Positions 46,803 through 58,003 of a DNA stretch of 64,000 nt are shown one piece after another. The DNA comes from Canna indica (Eukaryota; Streptophyta; Magnoliopsida; Zingiberales; Cannaceae). Position numbers and translations under genes: made by a program. The DNA is taken from NCBI GenBank assembly GCA_034359265.1, contig CP136897.1, positions 37,125,501-37,189,500 of the forward strand. The letters are read 5' to 3'. How positions within the stretch are numbered: the stretch's first letter is position 1; each line of letters starts with the position of its first letter. The notes beneath the pieces are model-generated. The model searched no databases, was not told the DNA's origin, and worked only from the letters and a program-made list of their open reading frames with translations.

Positions 46803-46921
46803 GGGTGCGATCATACTAGCACTAACGCACCGGATCCCATCAGAACTCCGAAGTTAAGCGTGCTTGCGCGAGAGTGGTACTAGGATGGGTGACCCCTTGG
46901 GAAGTCCTCGTGTTGCACTTG
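46803..46921 (+). rRNA. 5S rRNA gene, copy 104
   Basis: Full length. Variants are C15T, G65C, A74G, C95T and a CACTTG end. First gene of the 4,185-bp duplication. Confidence 0.93.
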
Positions 46922-47286
46922 TTTTTTTACTACCTATTTGATTGCACGACGAGATTATTTTTTTTACCAATCTTTCTAACCAAACGTTAAGGACGGACGA
47001 CGTCGTCACAATAAATCTTGGCTGTCGATCGCCCGCGCGGGGCCCGCCGCAACCTCTACGGCCGGCTCGATCGACTAACCGACCCGAAAAATTAAAATTT
47101 GTAAATAAATAAGTAAAATAACATTTAATTAAAATTTTTCGTTTAAAACGGGCGTAAGTCCGTGCATTACTGTCCGATTTTAGCTTTTCACGTGGCGCTG
47201 AAAGGCGCGCGAAGAGACGAAGAAAATGACCCCCGAACTCTCCCTCGGACGCTCACCTTATTAGCCGATGATCAGAAGTGCATATT

Positions 47287-47405
47287 GAGTGCGATCATAC
47301 CAGCACTAACGCACCGGATCCCATCAGAACTCCGAAGTTAAGCGTGCATGGGCGAGAGTAGTACTACGATGTGTGACCCCTTCGGAAGTCCTCGTGTTGC
47401 ACCTT
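47287..47405 (+). rRNA. 5S rRNA gene, copy 105
   Basis: Full length. Variants are G2A, T62A, G81C, G86T, C95T and G97C, with T at -1. Confidence 0.92.
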
Positions 47406-47771
47406 TTTTTTTACTACCTATTTGATTGCACGACGAGATCATTTTTTTTACCAATCTTTCTAACCAAATGTTAAGAACGGACGACGTCGTCACAATAAAT
47501 CTTGGCTGTCGATCGCCCGCGCGGGGCCCGCCGCAACCTCTACTGCTGGCTCGATCGACCAACCGACCCGAAAAATTAAAATTTGTAAATAAATAAGAAA
47601 AATAACATTTCAATTATTATTTTTCGTTTAAAACGGGCGTAACTCCGTTCATTATTGTCCGATTTCAGCTTTTCACGAGGCGCTGAAAGGCACGCGAAGA
47701 GACGAAGAAAATGACCCCGAGTTGTCCCTCGGACTCTCACCCTTATTAGCCGACGATCAAAAGTGCATGAC

Positions 47772-47889
47772 CAGTGCGATCATACTAGCACTAACGCACC
47801 GGATCCCATCTGAACTCCGAAGTTAAGCGTGCGTGGGCGAGAGTAGTACTAGTATGGGTGACCCCTGGGAAGTCCTCGTGCTGCACTTG
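47772..47889 (+). rRNA. 5S rRNA gene, copy 106, 1-nt deletion
   Basis: 118 nt. G1C, G2A, C15T, A40T, T62G, G82T, one C of 91-95 lost, T111C and a CACTTG end. Confidence 0.91.
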
Positions 47890-48254
47890 TTTTTTTACTA
47901 CCTATTTGATTGCACGACGAGATCATTTTTTTACCAATCTTTCTAACCAAACGTTAAGGACGGACGACGTCGTTGTCATAAATCTTGGCTGTCGATTGCC
48001 CGCGCGGGGCCCGCCGCAACCTCTACGGCCGGCTCGATTGACCAACCTACCCAAAAAATTAAAATTTGTAAATAAATAAGAAAAATACCATTTCAATTAT
48101 TATTTTTCGTTTAAAACGGGAGTAACTCCGTGCATTATTGTCCGATTTCAGCTTTTCACGTGGCGCTGAAAGGCACGCGAAGAGATGAAGAAAATGACCC
48201 CGAGTTGTCCCTCGGACGCTCACCCTTATTAGCCGACGATCAGAAGTGCATGAT

Positions 48255-48373
48255 GGGTGCGATCATAGCAACACTAACGCACCGGATCCCTTCAAAAATC
48301 CGAAGTTAAGCGTGCTTGGGCGAGAGTAGTACTAGGATGGGTGATCCCCTGGGAAGTCCTCGTGTTGCACCTT
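48255..48373 (+). rRNA. 5S rRNA gene, copy 107
   Basis: Full length. Variants are C14G, G17A, A37T, G41A, C44A and C91T, with T at -1. Confidence 0.92.
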
Positions 48374-48738
48374 TTTTTTTACTACCTATTTGATTCCACG
48401 ACGAGATCATTTTTTTTACCAATCTTTCGAACCAAACGTTAAGGACGGACGACGACGTCGCCATAAAATTTGGCTATCGATTGCCCGCGCGGGGCCCGCC
48501 GCAACCTCTACGGCCGGCTCGATCGACTAACCGACCCGAAAAATTAAAATTTGTAAATAAATAAGTAAAATAACATTTAATTAAAATTTTTCGTTTCAAA
48601 CGGGCGTAAGTCCGTGCATTACTGTCCGATTTTAGCTTTTCACGTGGCGCTGAAAGGAGCGCAAAGAGACGAAGAAAATGACCCCGAGTTGTCCTTCGGA
48701 TGCTCACCCTTATTAGCCGACGATCAGAAGTGCATGAC

Positions 48739-48855
48739 CGGTGCGATCATACTAGCACTAACGCACCGGATCCCATCTGAACTACGAAGTTAAGCGTGCG
48801 TGGGCGAGAGTAGTACTAGGATGGTGACCCCTGGGAAGTCCTCGTGCTGCACTTG
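48739..48855 (+). rRNA. 5S rRNA gene, copy 108, 2-nt deletion
   Basis: 117 nt. G1C, C15T, A40T, C46A and T62G, one G lost in 85-87 and one C in 91-95 (box C), T111C and a CACTTG end. Confidence 0.91.
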
Positions 48856-49220
48856 TTTTTCTACTACCTATTTGATTGCACGACGAGAGCATTTTTTTAC
48901 CAATCTTTCTAACCAAACGTTAAGGACGGACGACGTCGTCGTCATAAATCTTGGCTGTCGATCGCCCGCGCGGGGCCCGCCGCCACCTCTACGGCCGGCT
49001 CGATCGACCAACCGACCCGAAAAATTAAAATTTGTAAATAAATAAGAAAAATAAGATTTCAATTATTATTTTTCGTTTAAAACGGGCGTAACTCCGTGCA
49101 TTATTGTTCGATTTCAGCTTTTCACGTGGCGCTAAAAGGGGCGCGAAGAGACGAAGAAAATGACCCCGAGCTATCCCTCGGACGCTCACCCTTATTAGCC
49201 GACGATCAGAAGTGCATGAT

Positions 49221-49339
49221 GGGTGCGATCATACCACCACTAACGCACCGGATCCCATCAGAACTCCGAAGTTAAGCGTGCTTGGGTGAGAGTAGTACTA
49301 GGATGGGTGACCCCCTAGGAAGTCCTCGTGTTGCACCTT
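49221..49339 (+). rRNA. 5S rRNA gene, copy 109
   Basis: Full length. Variants are G17C, C67T and G97A, with T at -1. Confidence 0.94.
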
Positions 49340-49705
49340 TTTTTTTAATACCTATTTGATTGCACGACGAGATCATTTTTTTTACCAATCTTTCTAACCA
49401 AACGTTAAGGACGGACGACGTCGTCGACATAAAATTTGGCTATCGATCGCCCGCGCGGGGCCCGCCGTAACCTCTACGGCCGGCTCGATCGACCAACCGA
49501 CCCGAAAAATTAAAATTTGTAAATAAATAAGAAAAATAACATTTCAATTATTATTTTTCGTTTAAAACGGGCGTAACTCCGTGCATTTTTGTCCGATTTC
49601 AGATTTTCACGTGGCGCTAAAAGGCACGCGAAGAGACGAAGAAAATGACCCCGAGCTATCCCTCGGACGCTCACCCTTATTAGCCGACGATCAGAATTGC
49701 ATCAT

Positions 49706-49824
49706 GGGTGCGATCATACCAGCACTAACGCACCGGATCCCATCAGAACTCCTAAGTTAATCGTGCTTGGGCGAGAGTAGTACTAGGATGGGTGACCCCG
49801 TGGGAAGTCCTCGTGTTGCACCTT
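49706..49824 (+). rRNA. 5S rRNA gene, copy 110
   Basis: Full length. Variants are G48T, G56T and C95G, with T at -1. G56T is absent from its duplicate, copy 119. Confidence 0.95.
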
Positions 49825-50191
49825 TTTTTTTAACTACCTATTCGATTGCACGACGATATCATTTTTTTTACCAATCTTTCTAACCAAACGTTAAGGACGG
49901 ACGACGTCGTCGACATAAAATTTGGCTGTCGATCGCCCACGCGGGACCCGCCGCCACCACTACGGCCGCCTCGATCGACCAACCGACAGGAAAAATTAAA
50001 ATTTGTAAATAAATAAGAAATATAACATTTCAATTATTATGTTTCGTTTAAAACGGGCGTAACTCCGTGCATTATTGTCCGATTTCAGCTTTTCACGTGG
50101 CGCTAAAAGACGCGCGAAGAGACGATGAAAATGACCCCGAGCTATCCCTCGGACGCTCACCCTTATTAGCCGACGATCAGAAGTACTTCAC

Positions 50192-50310
50192 GGGTGCGAT
50201 CATACCAGCACTAACGAACCCGATCCCATCAGAACTCCGAAGTTAAGCGTGCTTGGGCGAGAGTAGTACTAGGATGGGTGACCCCCTGGGAAGTCTTCGT
50301 GTTGCACCTT
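50192..50310 (+). rRNA. 5S rRNA gene, copy 111
   Basis: Full length. Variants are C26A, G30C and C105T. The T-run is split by a C. Confidence 0.94.
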
Positions 50311-50511
50311 TCTTTTTACTACCTATTTGATTGCACAATGAGATCATTTTTTTTACCAATCTTTCTAACCAAACGTTAGGAGACGGACGATGTCGTCGAC
50401 ATAAAATTTGGCTGTCGATCGCCCGCGCGGAGCCCGCCGCAACCTCTACGGCCGGCTCGATCGACCAACCGACCCGAAAAATTAAAATTTGTAAATAAAT
50501 AAGAAAAATAA

Positions 50512-50621
50512 CATACCAGCACTAACTCACCGGATCCCATCAGAACTCCGAAGTTAAGCGTGCTTCGGCGAGAGTAGTACTAGGATTGGTGACCCACTGG
50601 GAAGTCCTCGTGTTGTACCTT
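50512..50621 (+). pseudogene. 5'-truncated 5S gene, copy 112 (type A deletion)
   Basis: Same breakpoint as copy 10. Variants are G25T, G64C, G85T, C94A and C114T. Confidence 0.92.
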
Positions 50622-50987
50622 TTTTTTTTACTACCAATTTTATTGCACGACGATATCATTTTTTTACCAATCTTTCTAACCAAACGTTAAGGACGGACGA
50701 CGTCGTCGACAAAAAATTTGGCTGTCGATCGCCCGCGCGGGGCCCGCCGCAACCTCTACGGCCGGCTCGATCGACCAACCGAGCCGAAAAATTAAAATTT
50801 GTAAATAAATAAGAAATATAACATTTCAATTATTATTTTTCGTTTAAAACGGGCGTAACTCCGTGCATTATTGACCGATTTCAGCTTTTCACGTGGCGCT
50901 AAAAGGCGCGCGAAGAGACGAAGAAAATGACCCCGAGCTATCCCTCGGACGCTCACCCTTATTAGCCGATGATCAGAATTGCATGAT

Positions 50988-51106
50988 GGGTGCGATCATA
51001 CCAGCACTAACGCACCGGATCCCATCAGAACTCCGAAGTTAAGCGTGCTTGCGCGAGAGTGGTACTAGGATGGGTGACCCCTTGGGAAGTCCTCGTGTTG
51101 CACTTG
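50988..51106 (+). rRNA. 5S rRNA gene, copy 113, duplication junction
   Basis: Full length. Variants are G65C, A74G, C95T and a CACTTG end, as in copy 104, but without C15T. Its upstream flank (AATTGCATGATGGG) is of the copy 110/122 type, so the junction of the 4,185-bp duplication falls inside this gene. Confidence 0.94.
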
Positions 51107-51471
51107 TTTTTTTACTACCTATTTGATTGCACGACGAGATTATTTTTTTTACCAATCTTTCTAACCAAACGTTAAGGACGGACGACGTCGTCACAATAAA
51201 TCTTGGCTGTCGATCGCCCGCGCGGGGCCCGCCGCAACCTCTACGGCCGGCTCGATCGACTAACCGACCCGAAAAATTAAAATTTGTAAATAAATAAGTA
51301 AAATAACATTTAATTAAAATTTTTCGTTTAAAACGGGCGTAAGTCCGTGCATTACTGTCCGATTTTAGCTTTTCACGTGGCGCTGAAAGGCGCGCGAAGA
51401 GACGAAGAAAATGACCCCCGAACTCTCCCTCGGACGCTCACCTTATTAGCCGATGATCAGAAGTGCATATT

Positions 51472-51590
51472 GAGTGCGATCATACCAGCACTAACGCACC
51501 GGATCCCATCAGAACTCCGAAGTTAAGCGTGCATGGGCGAGAGTAGTACTACGATGTGTGACCCCTTCGGAAGTCCTCGTGTTGCACCTT
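51472..51590 (+). rRNA. 5S rRNA gene, copy 114
   Basis: Full length and identical in variants to copy 105. Confidence 0.92.
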
Positions 51591-51956
51591 TTTTTTTACT
51601 ACCTATTTGATTGCACGACGAGATCATTTTTTTTACCAATCTTTCTAACCAAATGTTAAGAACGGACGACGTCGTCACAATAAATCTTGGCTGTCGATCG
51701 CCCGCGCGGGGCCCGCCGCAACCTCTACTGCTGGCTCGATCGACCAACCGACCCGAAAAATTAAAATTTGTAAATAAATAAGAAAAATAACATTTCAATT
51801 ATTATTTTTCGTTTAAAACGGGCGTAACTCCGTTCATTATTGTCCGATTTCAGCTTTTCACGAGGCGCTGAAAGGCACGCGAAGAGACGAAGAAAATGAC
51901 CCCGAGTTGTCCCTCGGACTCTCACCCTTATTAGCCGACGATCAAAAGTGCATGAC

Positions 51957-52074
51957 CAGTGCGATCATACTAGCACTAACGCACCGGATCCCATCTGAAC
52001 TCCGAAGTTAAGCGTGCGTGGGCGAGAGTAGTACTAGTATGGGTGACCCCTGGGAAGTCCTCGTGCTGCACTTG
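51957..52074 (+). rRNA. 5S rRNA gene, copy 115, 1-nt deletion
   Basis: 118 nt; same changes as copy 106. Confidence 0.91.
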
Positions 52075-52439
52075 TTTTTTTACTACCTATTTGATTGCAC
52101 GACGAGATCATTTTTTTACCAATCTTTCTAACCAAACGTTAAGGACGGACGACGTCGTTGTCATAAATCTTGGCTGTCGATTGCCCGCGCGGGGCCCGCC
52201 GCAACCTCTACGGCCGGCTCGATTGACCAACCTACCCAAAAAATTAAAATTTGTAAATAAATAAGAAAAATAACATTTCAATTATTATTTTTCGTTTAAA
52301 ACGGGAGTAACTCCGTGCATTATTGTCCGATTTCAGCTTTTCACGTGGCGCTGAAAGGCACGCGAAGAGATGAAGAAAATGACCCCGAGTTGTCCCTCGG
52401 ACGCTCACCCTTATTAGCCGACGATCAGAAGTGCATGAT

Positions 52440-52558
52440 GGGTGCGATCATAGCAACACTAACGCACCGGATCCCTTCAAAAATCCGAAGTTAAGCGTGC
52501 TTGGGCGAGAGTAGTACTAGGATGGGTGATCCCCTGGGAAGTCCTCGTGTTGCACCTT
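52440..52558 (+). rRNA. 5S rRNA gene, copy 116
   Basis: Full length; same changes as copy 107, with T at -1. Confidence 0.92.
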
Positions 52559-52923
52559 TTTTTTTACTACCTATTTGATTCCACGACGAGATCATTTTTT
52601 TTACCAATCTTTCGAACCAAACGTTAAGGACGGACGACGACGTCGCCATAAAATTTGGCTATCGATTGCCCGCGCGGGGCCCGCCGCAACCTCTACGGCC
52701 GGCTCGATCGACTAACCGACCCGAAAAATTAAAATTTGTAAATAAATAAGTAAAATAACATTTAATTAAAATTTTTCGTTTCAAACGGGCGTAAGTCCGT
52801 GCATTACTGTCCGATTTTAGCTTTTCACGTGGCGCTGAAAGGAGCGCGAAGAGACGAAGAAAATGACCCCGAGTTGTCCTTCGGATGCTCACCCTTATTA
52901 GCCGACGATCAGAAGTGCATGAC

Positions 52924-53040
52924 CGGTGCGATCATACTAGCACTAACGCACCGGATCCCATCTGAACTACGAAGTTAAGCGTGCGTGGGCGAGAGTAGTA
53001 CTAGGATGGTGACCCCTGGGAAGTCCTCGTGCTGCACTTG
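52924..53040 (+). rRNA. 5S rRNA gene, copy 117, 2-nt deletion
   Basis: 117 nt; same changes as copy 108. Confidence 0.91.
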
Positions 53041-53405
53041 TTTTTCTACTACCTATTTGATTGCACGACGAGAGCATTTTTTTACCAATCTTTCTAACCA
53101 AACGTTAAGGACGGACGACGTCGTCGTCATAAATCTTGGCTGTCGATCGCCCGCGCGGGGCCCGCCGCCACCTCTACGGCCGGCTCGATCGACCAACCGA
53201 CCCGAAAAATTAAAATTTGTAAATAAATAAGAAAAATAAGATTTCAATTATTATTTTTCGTTTAAAACGGGCGTAACTCCGTGCATTATTGTTCGATTTC
53301 AGCTTTTCACGTGGCGCTAAAAGGCGCGCGAAGAGACGAAGAAAATGACCCCGAGCTATCCCTCGGACGCTCACCCTTATTAGCCGACGATCAGAAGTGC
53401 ATGAT

Positions 53406-53524
53406 GGGTGCGATCATACCACCACTAACGCACCGGATCCCATCAGAACTCCGAAGTTAAGCGTGCTTGGGTGAGAGTAGTACTAGGATGGGTGACCCCC
53501 TAGGAAGTCCTCGTGTTGCACCTT
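53406..53524 (+). rRNA. 5S rRNA gene, copy 118
   Basis: Full length; same changes as copy 109, with T at -1. Confidence 0.94.
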
Positions 53525-53890
53525 TTTTTTTAATACCTATTTGATTGCACGACGAGATCATTTTTTTTACCAATCTTTCTAACCAAACGTTAAGGACGGA
53601 CGACGTCGTCGACATAAAATTTGGCTATCGATCGCCCGCGCGGGGCCCGCCGTAACCTCTACGGCCGGCTCGATCGACCAACCGACCCGAAAAATTAAAA
53701 TTTGTAAATAAATAAGAAAAATAACATTTCAATTATTATTTTTCGTTTAAAACGGGCGTAACTCCGTGCATTTTTGTCCGATTTCAGATTTTCACGTGGC
53801 GCTAAAAGGCACGCGAAGAGACGAAGAAAATGACCCCGAGCTATCCCTCGGACGCTCACCCTTATTAGCCGACGATCAGAATTGCATCAT

Positions 53891-54009
53891 GGGTGCGATC
53901 ATACCAGCACTAACGCACCGGATCCCATCAGAACTCCTAAGTTAAGCGTGCTTGGGCGAGAGTAGTACTAGGATGGGTGACCCCGTGGGAAGTCCTCGTG
54001 TTGCACCTT
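53891..54009 (+). rRNA. 5S rRNA gene, copy 119
   Basis: Full length. Variants are G48T and C95G, with T at -1. Box A is intact, unlike its duplicate, copy 110. Confidence 0.96.
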
Positions 54010-54376
54010 TTTTTTTAACTACCTATTCGATTGCACGACGATATCATTTTTTTTACCAATCTTTCTAACCAAACGTTAAGGACGGACGACGTCGTCGACA
54101 TAAAATTTGGCTGTCGATCGCCCACGCGGGACCCGCCGCCACCACTACGGCCGCCTCGATCGACCAACCGACCCGAAAAATTAAAATTTGTAAATAAATA
54201 AGAAATATAACATTTCAATTATTATGTTTCGTTTAAAACGGGCGTAACTCCGTGCATTATTGTCCGATTTCAGCTTTTCACGTGGCGCTAAAAGGCGCGC
54301 GAAGAGACGATGAAAATGACCCCGAGCTATCCCTCGGACGCTCACCCTTATTAGCCGACGATCAGAAGTACTTCAC

Positions 54377-54495
54377 GGGTGCGATCATACCAGCACTAAC
54401 GCACCCGATCCCATCAGAACTCCGAAGTTAAGCGTGCTTGTGCGAGAGTAGTACTAGGATGGGTGACCCCCTGGGAAGTCTTCGTGTTGCACCTT
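54377..54495 (+). rRNA. 5S rRNA gene, copy 120
   Basis: Full length. Variants are G30C, G65T and C105T. The T-run is split by a C. Confidence 0.94.
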
Positions 54496-54696
54496 TCTTT
54501 TTACTACCTATTTGATTGCACAATGAGATCATTTTTTTTACCAATCTTTCTAACCAAACGTTAGGAGACGGACGATGTCGTCGACATAAAATTTGGCTGT
54601 CGATCGCCCGCGCGGGGCCCGCCGCAACCTCTACGGCCGGCTCGATCGACCAACCGACCCGAAAAATTAAAATTTGTAAATAAATAAGAAAAATAA

Positions 54697-54806
54697 CATA
54701 CCAGCACTAACTCACCGGATCCCATCAGAACTCCGAAGTTAAGCGTGCTTCGGCGAGAGTAGTACTAGGATTGGTGACCCACTGGGAAGTCCTCGTGTTG
54801 TACCTT
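54697..54806 (+). pseudogene. 5'-truncated 5S gene, copy 121 (type A deletion)
   Basis: Duplicate of copy 112, with G25T, G64C, G85T, C94A and C114T. Confidence 0.92.
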
Positions 54807-55173
54807 TTTTTTTTACTACCAATTTTATTGCACGACGATATCATTTTTTTTACCAATCTTTCTAACCAAACGTTAAGGACGGACGACGTCGTCGACAAAA
54901 AATTTGGCTGTCGATCGCCCGCGCGGGGCCCGCCGCAACCTCTACGGCCGGCTCGATCGACCAACCGAGCCGAAAAATTAAAATTTGTAAATAAATAAGA
55001 AATATAACATTTCAATTATTATTTTTCGTTTAAAACGGGCGTAACTCCGTGCATTATTGACCGATTTCAGCTTTTCACGTGGCGCTAAAAGGCGCGCGAA
55101 GAGACGAAGAAAATGACCCCGAGCTATCCCTCGGACGCTCACCCTTATTAGCCGACGATCAGAATTGCATCAT

Positions 55174-55292
55174 GGGTGCGATCATACCAGCACTAACGCA
55201 CCGGATCCCATCAGAACTCCTAAGTTAAGCGTGCTTGGGCGAGAGTAGTACTAGGATGGGTGACCCCGTGGGAAGTCCTCGTGTTGCACCTT
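55174..55292 (+). rRNA. 5S rRNA gene, copy 122
   Basis: Full length. Variants are G48T and C95G, with T at -1. Confidence 0.97.
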
Positions 55293-55659
55293 TTTTTTTT
55301 ACTACCTATTTGATTGCACGACGAGATCATTTTTTTTACCAATCTTTCTAACCAAACGTTAAGGACGGACGACGTCGTCGACATAAAATTTGGATGTCGA
55401 TCGCCCGCGCAGGGCCCGCCGCAACCTCTACGGCCGGCTCGATCGACCAACCGATCCGAAAAATTAAAATTTGTAAATAAATAAGAAATATAACATTTCA
55501 ATTATTATTTTTCGTTTAAAACGGGCGTAACTCCGTGCATTATTGTCCGATTTCAGCTTTTCACGTGGCGCTAAAAGGCGCGCGAAGAGACGAAGAAAAT
55601 AACCCCGAGCTATCCCTCGGACGCTCACCCTTATTAGCCGACGATCAGAATTGCATCAC

Positions 55660-55777
55660 GGGTGCGATCATACCAGCACTAACGCACCGGATCCCATCAG
55701 AACTCCGAAGTTAAGCGTGCTTGGGCGAGAGTAGTACTAGGATGGGTGACCCCCTCGGAAGTCCTCGTGTTGCACCT
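55660..55777 (+). rRNA. 5S rRNA gene, copy 123, terminator deleted
   Basis: Gene complete to CACCT, with G97C. The T-run and the start of the spacer are deleted at a shared ACCT (CACCT joins ATTTC). The next T-run is at about 55,799. The following spacer has also lost about 14 bp of its GC island. Confidence 0.92.
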
Positions 55778-56118
55778 ATTTCATTGCACGACGAGATCTT
55801 TTTTTTTACCAATCTTTCTAACCAAACGTTAAGGACGGACGACGTTGTCGACATAAAATTTGGCGGTCGATCGCCCGCCGCAACCTCTACGGCTGGCTCG
55901 ATCGACCAACCGACCCGAAAAATTAAAATTTGTAAATAAATAAGAAAAATAAGATTTCAATTATTATTTTTCGTTTAAAACGGGCGTAACTCCGTGCATT
56001 ATATTTCGATTTCAGCTTTTCACGTGGCGCTAAAAGGCGCGCGAAGAGACGAAGAAAATGACCCCGAGCTATCCCTCGGACGCTCACCCTTATTAGCCGA
56101 CGATCAGATGTGCATGAT

Positions 56119-56237
56119 GGGTGCGATCATACCACCACTAACGCACCAGATCCCATCAGAACTCCGAAGTTAAGCGTGCTTGGGTGAGAGTAGTACTTGG
56201 ATGGGTGACCCCCTAGGAAGTCCTCGTGTTGCACCAT
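56119..56237 (+). rRNA. 5S rRNA gene, copy 124
   Basis: Full length. Variants are G17C, G30A, C67T, A80T and G97A, with T at -1. Ends CACCA before T8. Confidence 0.93.
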
Positions 56238-56603
56238 TTTTTTTACTACCTATTTGATTGCACGACGAGATCATTTTTTTTACCAATCTTTCTAACCAAA
56301 CGTTAAGGACGGACGACGTCGTGGACATAAAATTTGGCTGTCGATCGCCCGCGCGGGGCCCGCCGCAACCTCTACGGCCGTCTCGATCGACCAACAGACC
56401 CAAAAAATTAAAATTTGTAAATAAATAAGAAAAATAACATTTCAATTATTATTTTTCGTTTAAAACGGGCGTAACTCCGTGCATTATTATCCGATTTCAG
56501 ATTTTCACGTGGCGCTAAAAGGCGCGCGAAGAGACGAAGAAAATGACCCCGAGCTATCCCTCGGACGCTCACCCTTATTAGCCGACGATCAGAATTGCAT
56601 CAC

Positions 56604-56722
56604 GGTTGCGATCATACCAGCATTAACGCACCGGATCCCATCAGAACTCTGAAGTTAAGCGTGCTTGGGCGAGAGTAGTACTTGGATGGGTGACCCCCTG
56701 GGAAGTCCTCGTGTTGGACCTT
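56604..56722 (+). rRNA. 5S rRNA gene, copy 125
   Basis: Full length. Variants are G3T, C20T, C47T, A80T and C114G. Confidence 0.93.
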
Positions 56723-56922
56723 TTTTTTTACTACCTATTTGATTGCACGACGAGATCATTTTTTTTACCAATCTTTCTAACCAAACGTTAAGGACGGACG
56801 ACGTCGTCGACATAAAATTTGGCTGTCGATCGCCCGCGAGGGGCCCGCCGCAACCTCTACGACCGGCTCGATCGACCAACCGACCCGAAAAATTAAAATT
56901 TGTAAATAAATAAGAAAAATAA

Positions 56923-57032
56923 CATACCAGCACTAACTCACCGGATCCCATCAGAACTCCGAAGTTAAGCGTGCTACGGCGAGAGTAGTACTAGGATGGG
57001 TGACCCACTGGGAAGTCCTCGTGTTGTACCTT
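56923..57032 (+). pseudogene. 5'-truncated 5S gene, copy 126 (type A deletion)
   Basis: Same breakpoint as copy 10. Variants are G25T, T63A, G64C, C94A and C114T, close to copies 112 and 121. Confidence 0.92.
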
Positions 57033-57399
57033 TTTTTTTTACTACCAATTTGATTGCACGACGAGATCATTTTTTTTACCAATCTTTCTAACCAAAAGTT
57101 AAGGACGGACGACGTCGTCGACATAAAATTTGGCTGTCGATCGCCCGCGCGGGGCCCGCCGCAACCTCTACGGCCTGCTCGATCGACCAACCGACCCGAA
57201 AAATTAAAATTTGTAAATAAATAAGAAATATAACATTTCAATTATTATTTTTCGTTTAAAACAGGCGTAACTCCGTGCATTATTGTCCGATTTCAGCTTT
57301 TCACGTGGCGCTAAAAGGCGCGCGAAGAGACGAAGAAAATGACCCCGAGCTATCCCTCGAACGCTCACCCTTATTAGCCGACGATCAGAATTGCATCAC

Positions 57400-57518
57400 A
57401 AGTGCGATCATACCAGCACTAACGCACCGGATCCCATCAGAACTCCGAAGTTAAGCGTGCTTGGGCGAGAGTAGTACTATAATGGGTGACCCCCTAGGAA
57501 GTCCTCGTGTTGCACCTT
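57400..57518 (+). rRNA. 5S rRNA gene, copy 127
   Basis: Full length. Variants are G1A, G2A, G81T, G82A and G97A. The T-run is split by a C. Confidence 0.93.
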
Positions 57519-57884
57519 TTCTTTTACTACCTATTTGATTGCACGACGAGATCATTTTTTTTAGCAATCTTTCTAACCAAACGTTAAGGACGGACGACGT
57601 CATCGACATAAAATTTGGCTGTCGATCGCCCGCGCGGGGCGCGCCGCAACCTCTACGGCCGGCTCGATCGACCAACCGGCCCGAAAAATTAAAATTTGTA
57701 AATAAATAAGAAAAATAACATTTCATTTATTATTTTTCGTTTAAAACGGGCGTAACTTCGTGCATCATTGTCCGAGTTCATCTTTTCACGTGGCGCTAAA
57801 AGGCGCGCGAAGAGACGAAGAAAATCACCCCGAGCTATCCCTCGGACGCTCAACCTTATTAGCCGACGATCAGAAGTGCACCAC

Positions 57885-58003
57885 GGATGCGATCATACCA
57901 GCACTAACGCACCGGATCCCATCAGAACTCCGAAGTTAAGCTTGCTTGGGCGAGAGTAGTACTAGGATGGGTGACCCCCTGGGAAGTCCTCGTGTTGCAC
58001 CTT
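57885..58003 (+). rRNA. 5S rRNA gene, copy 128
   Basis: Full length. Variants are G3A and G58T. Confidence 0.96.

Larger units (their letters stand above)
46803..50987 (+). repeat. 4,185-bp tandem duplication, left copy (copies 104-112)
   Basis: Nine gene starts recur at exactly +4,185, apart from copy 113/122, which are 1 bp off because of one extra T. I noticed only scattered single-base differences between the two copies. Confidence 0.95.
50988..55173 (+). repeat. 4,185-bp tandem duplication, right copy (copies 113-121)
   Basis: Differences from the left copy include the repair-like reversal of G56T in copy 119, and spacer changes such as GACCCG versus GACAGG near 54,170 and 49,985. Confidence 0.95.
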
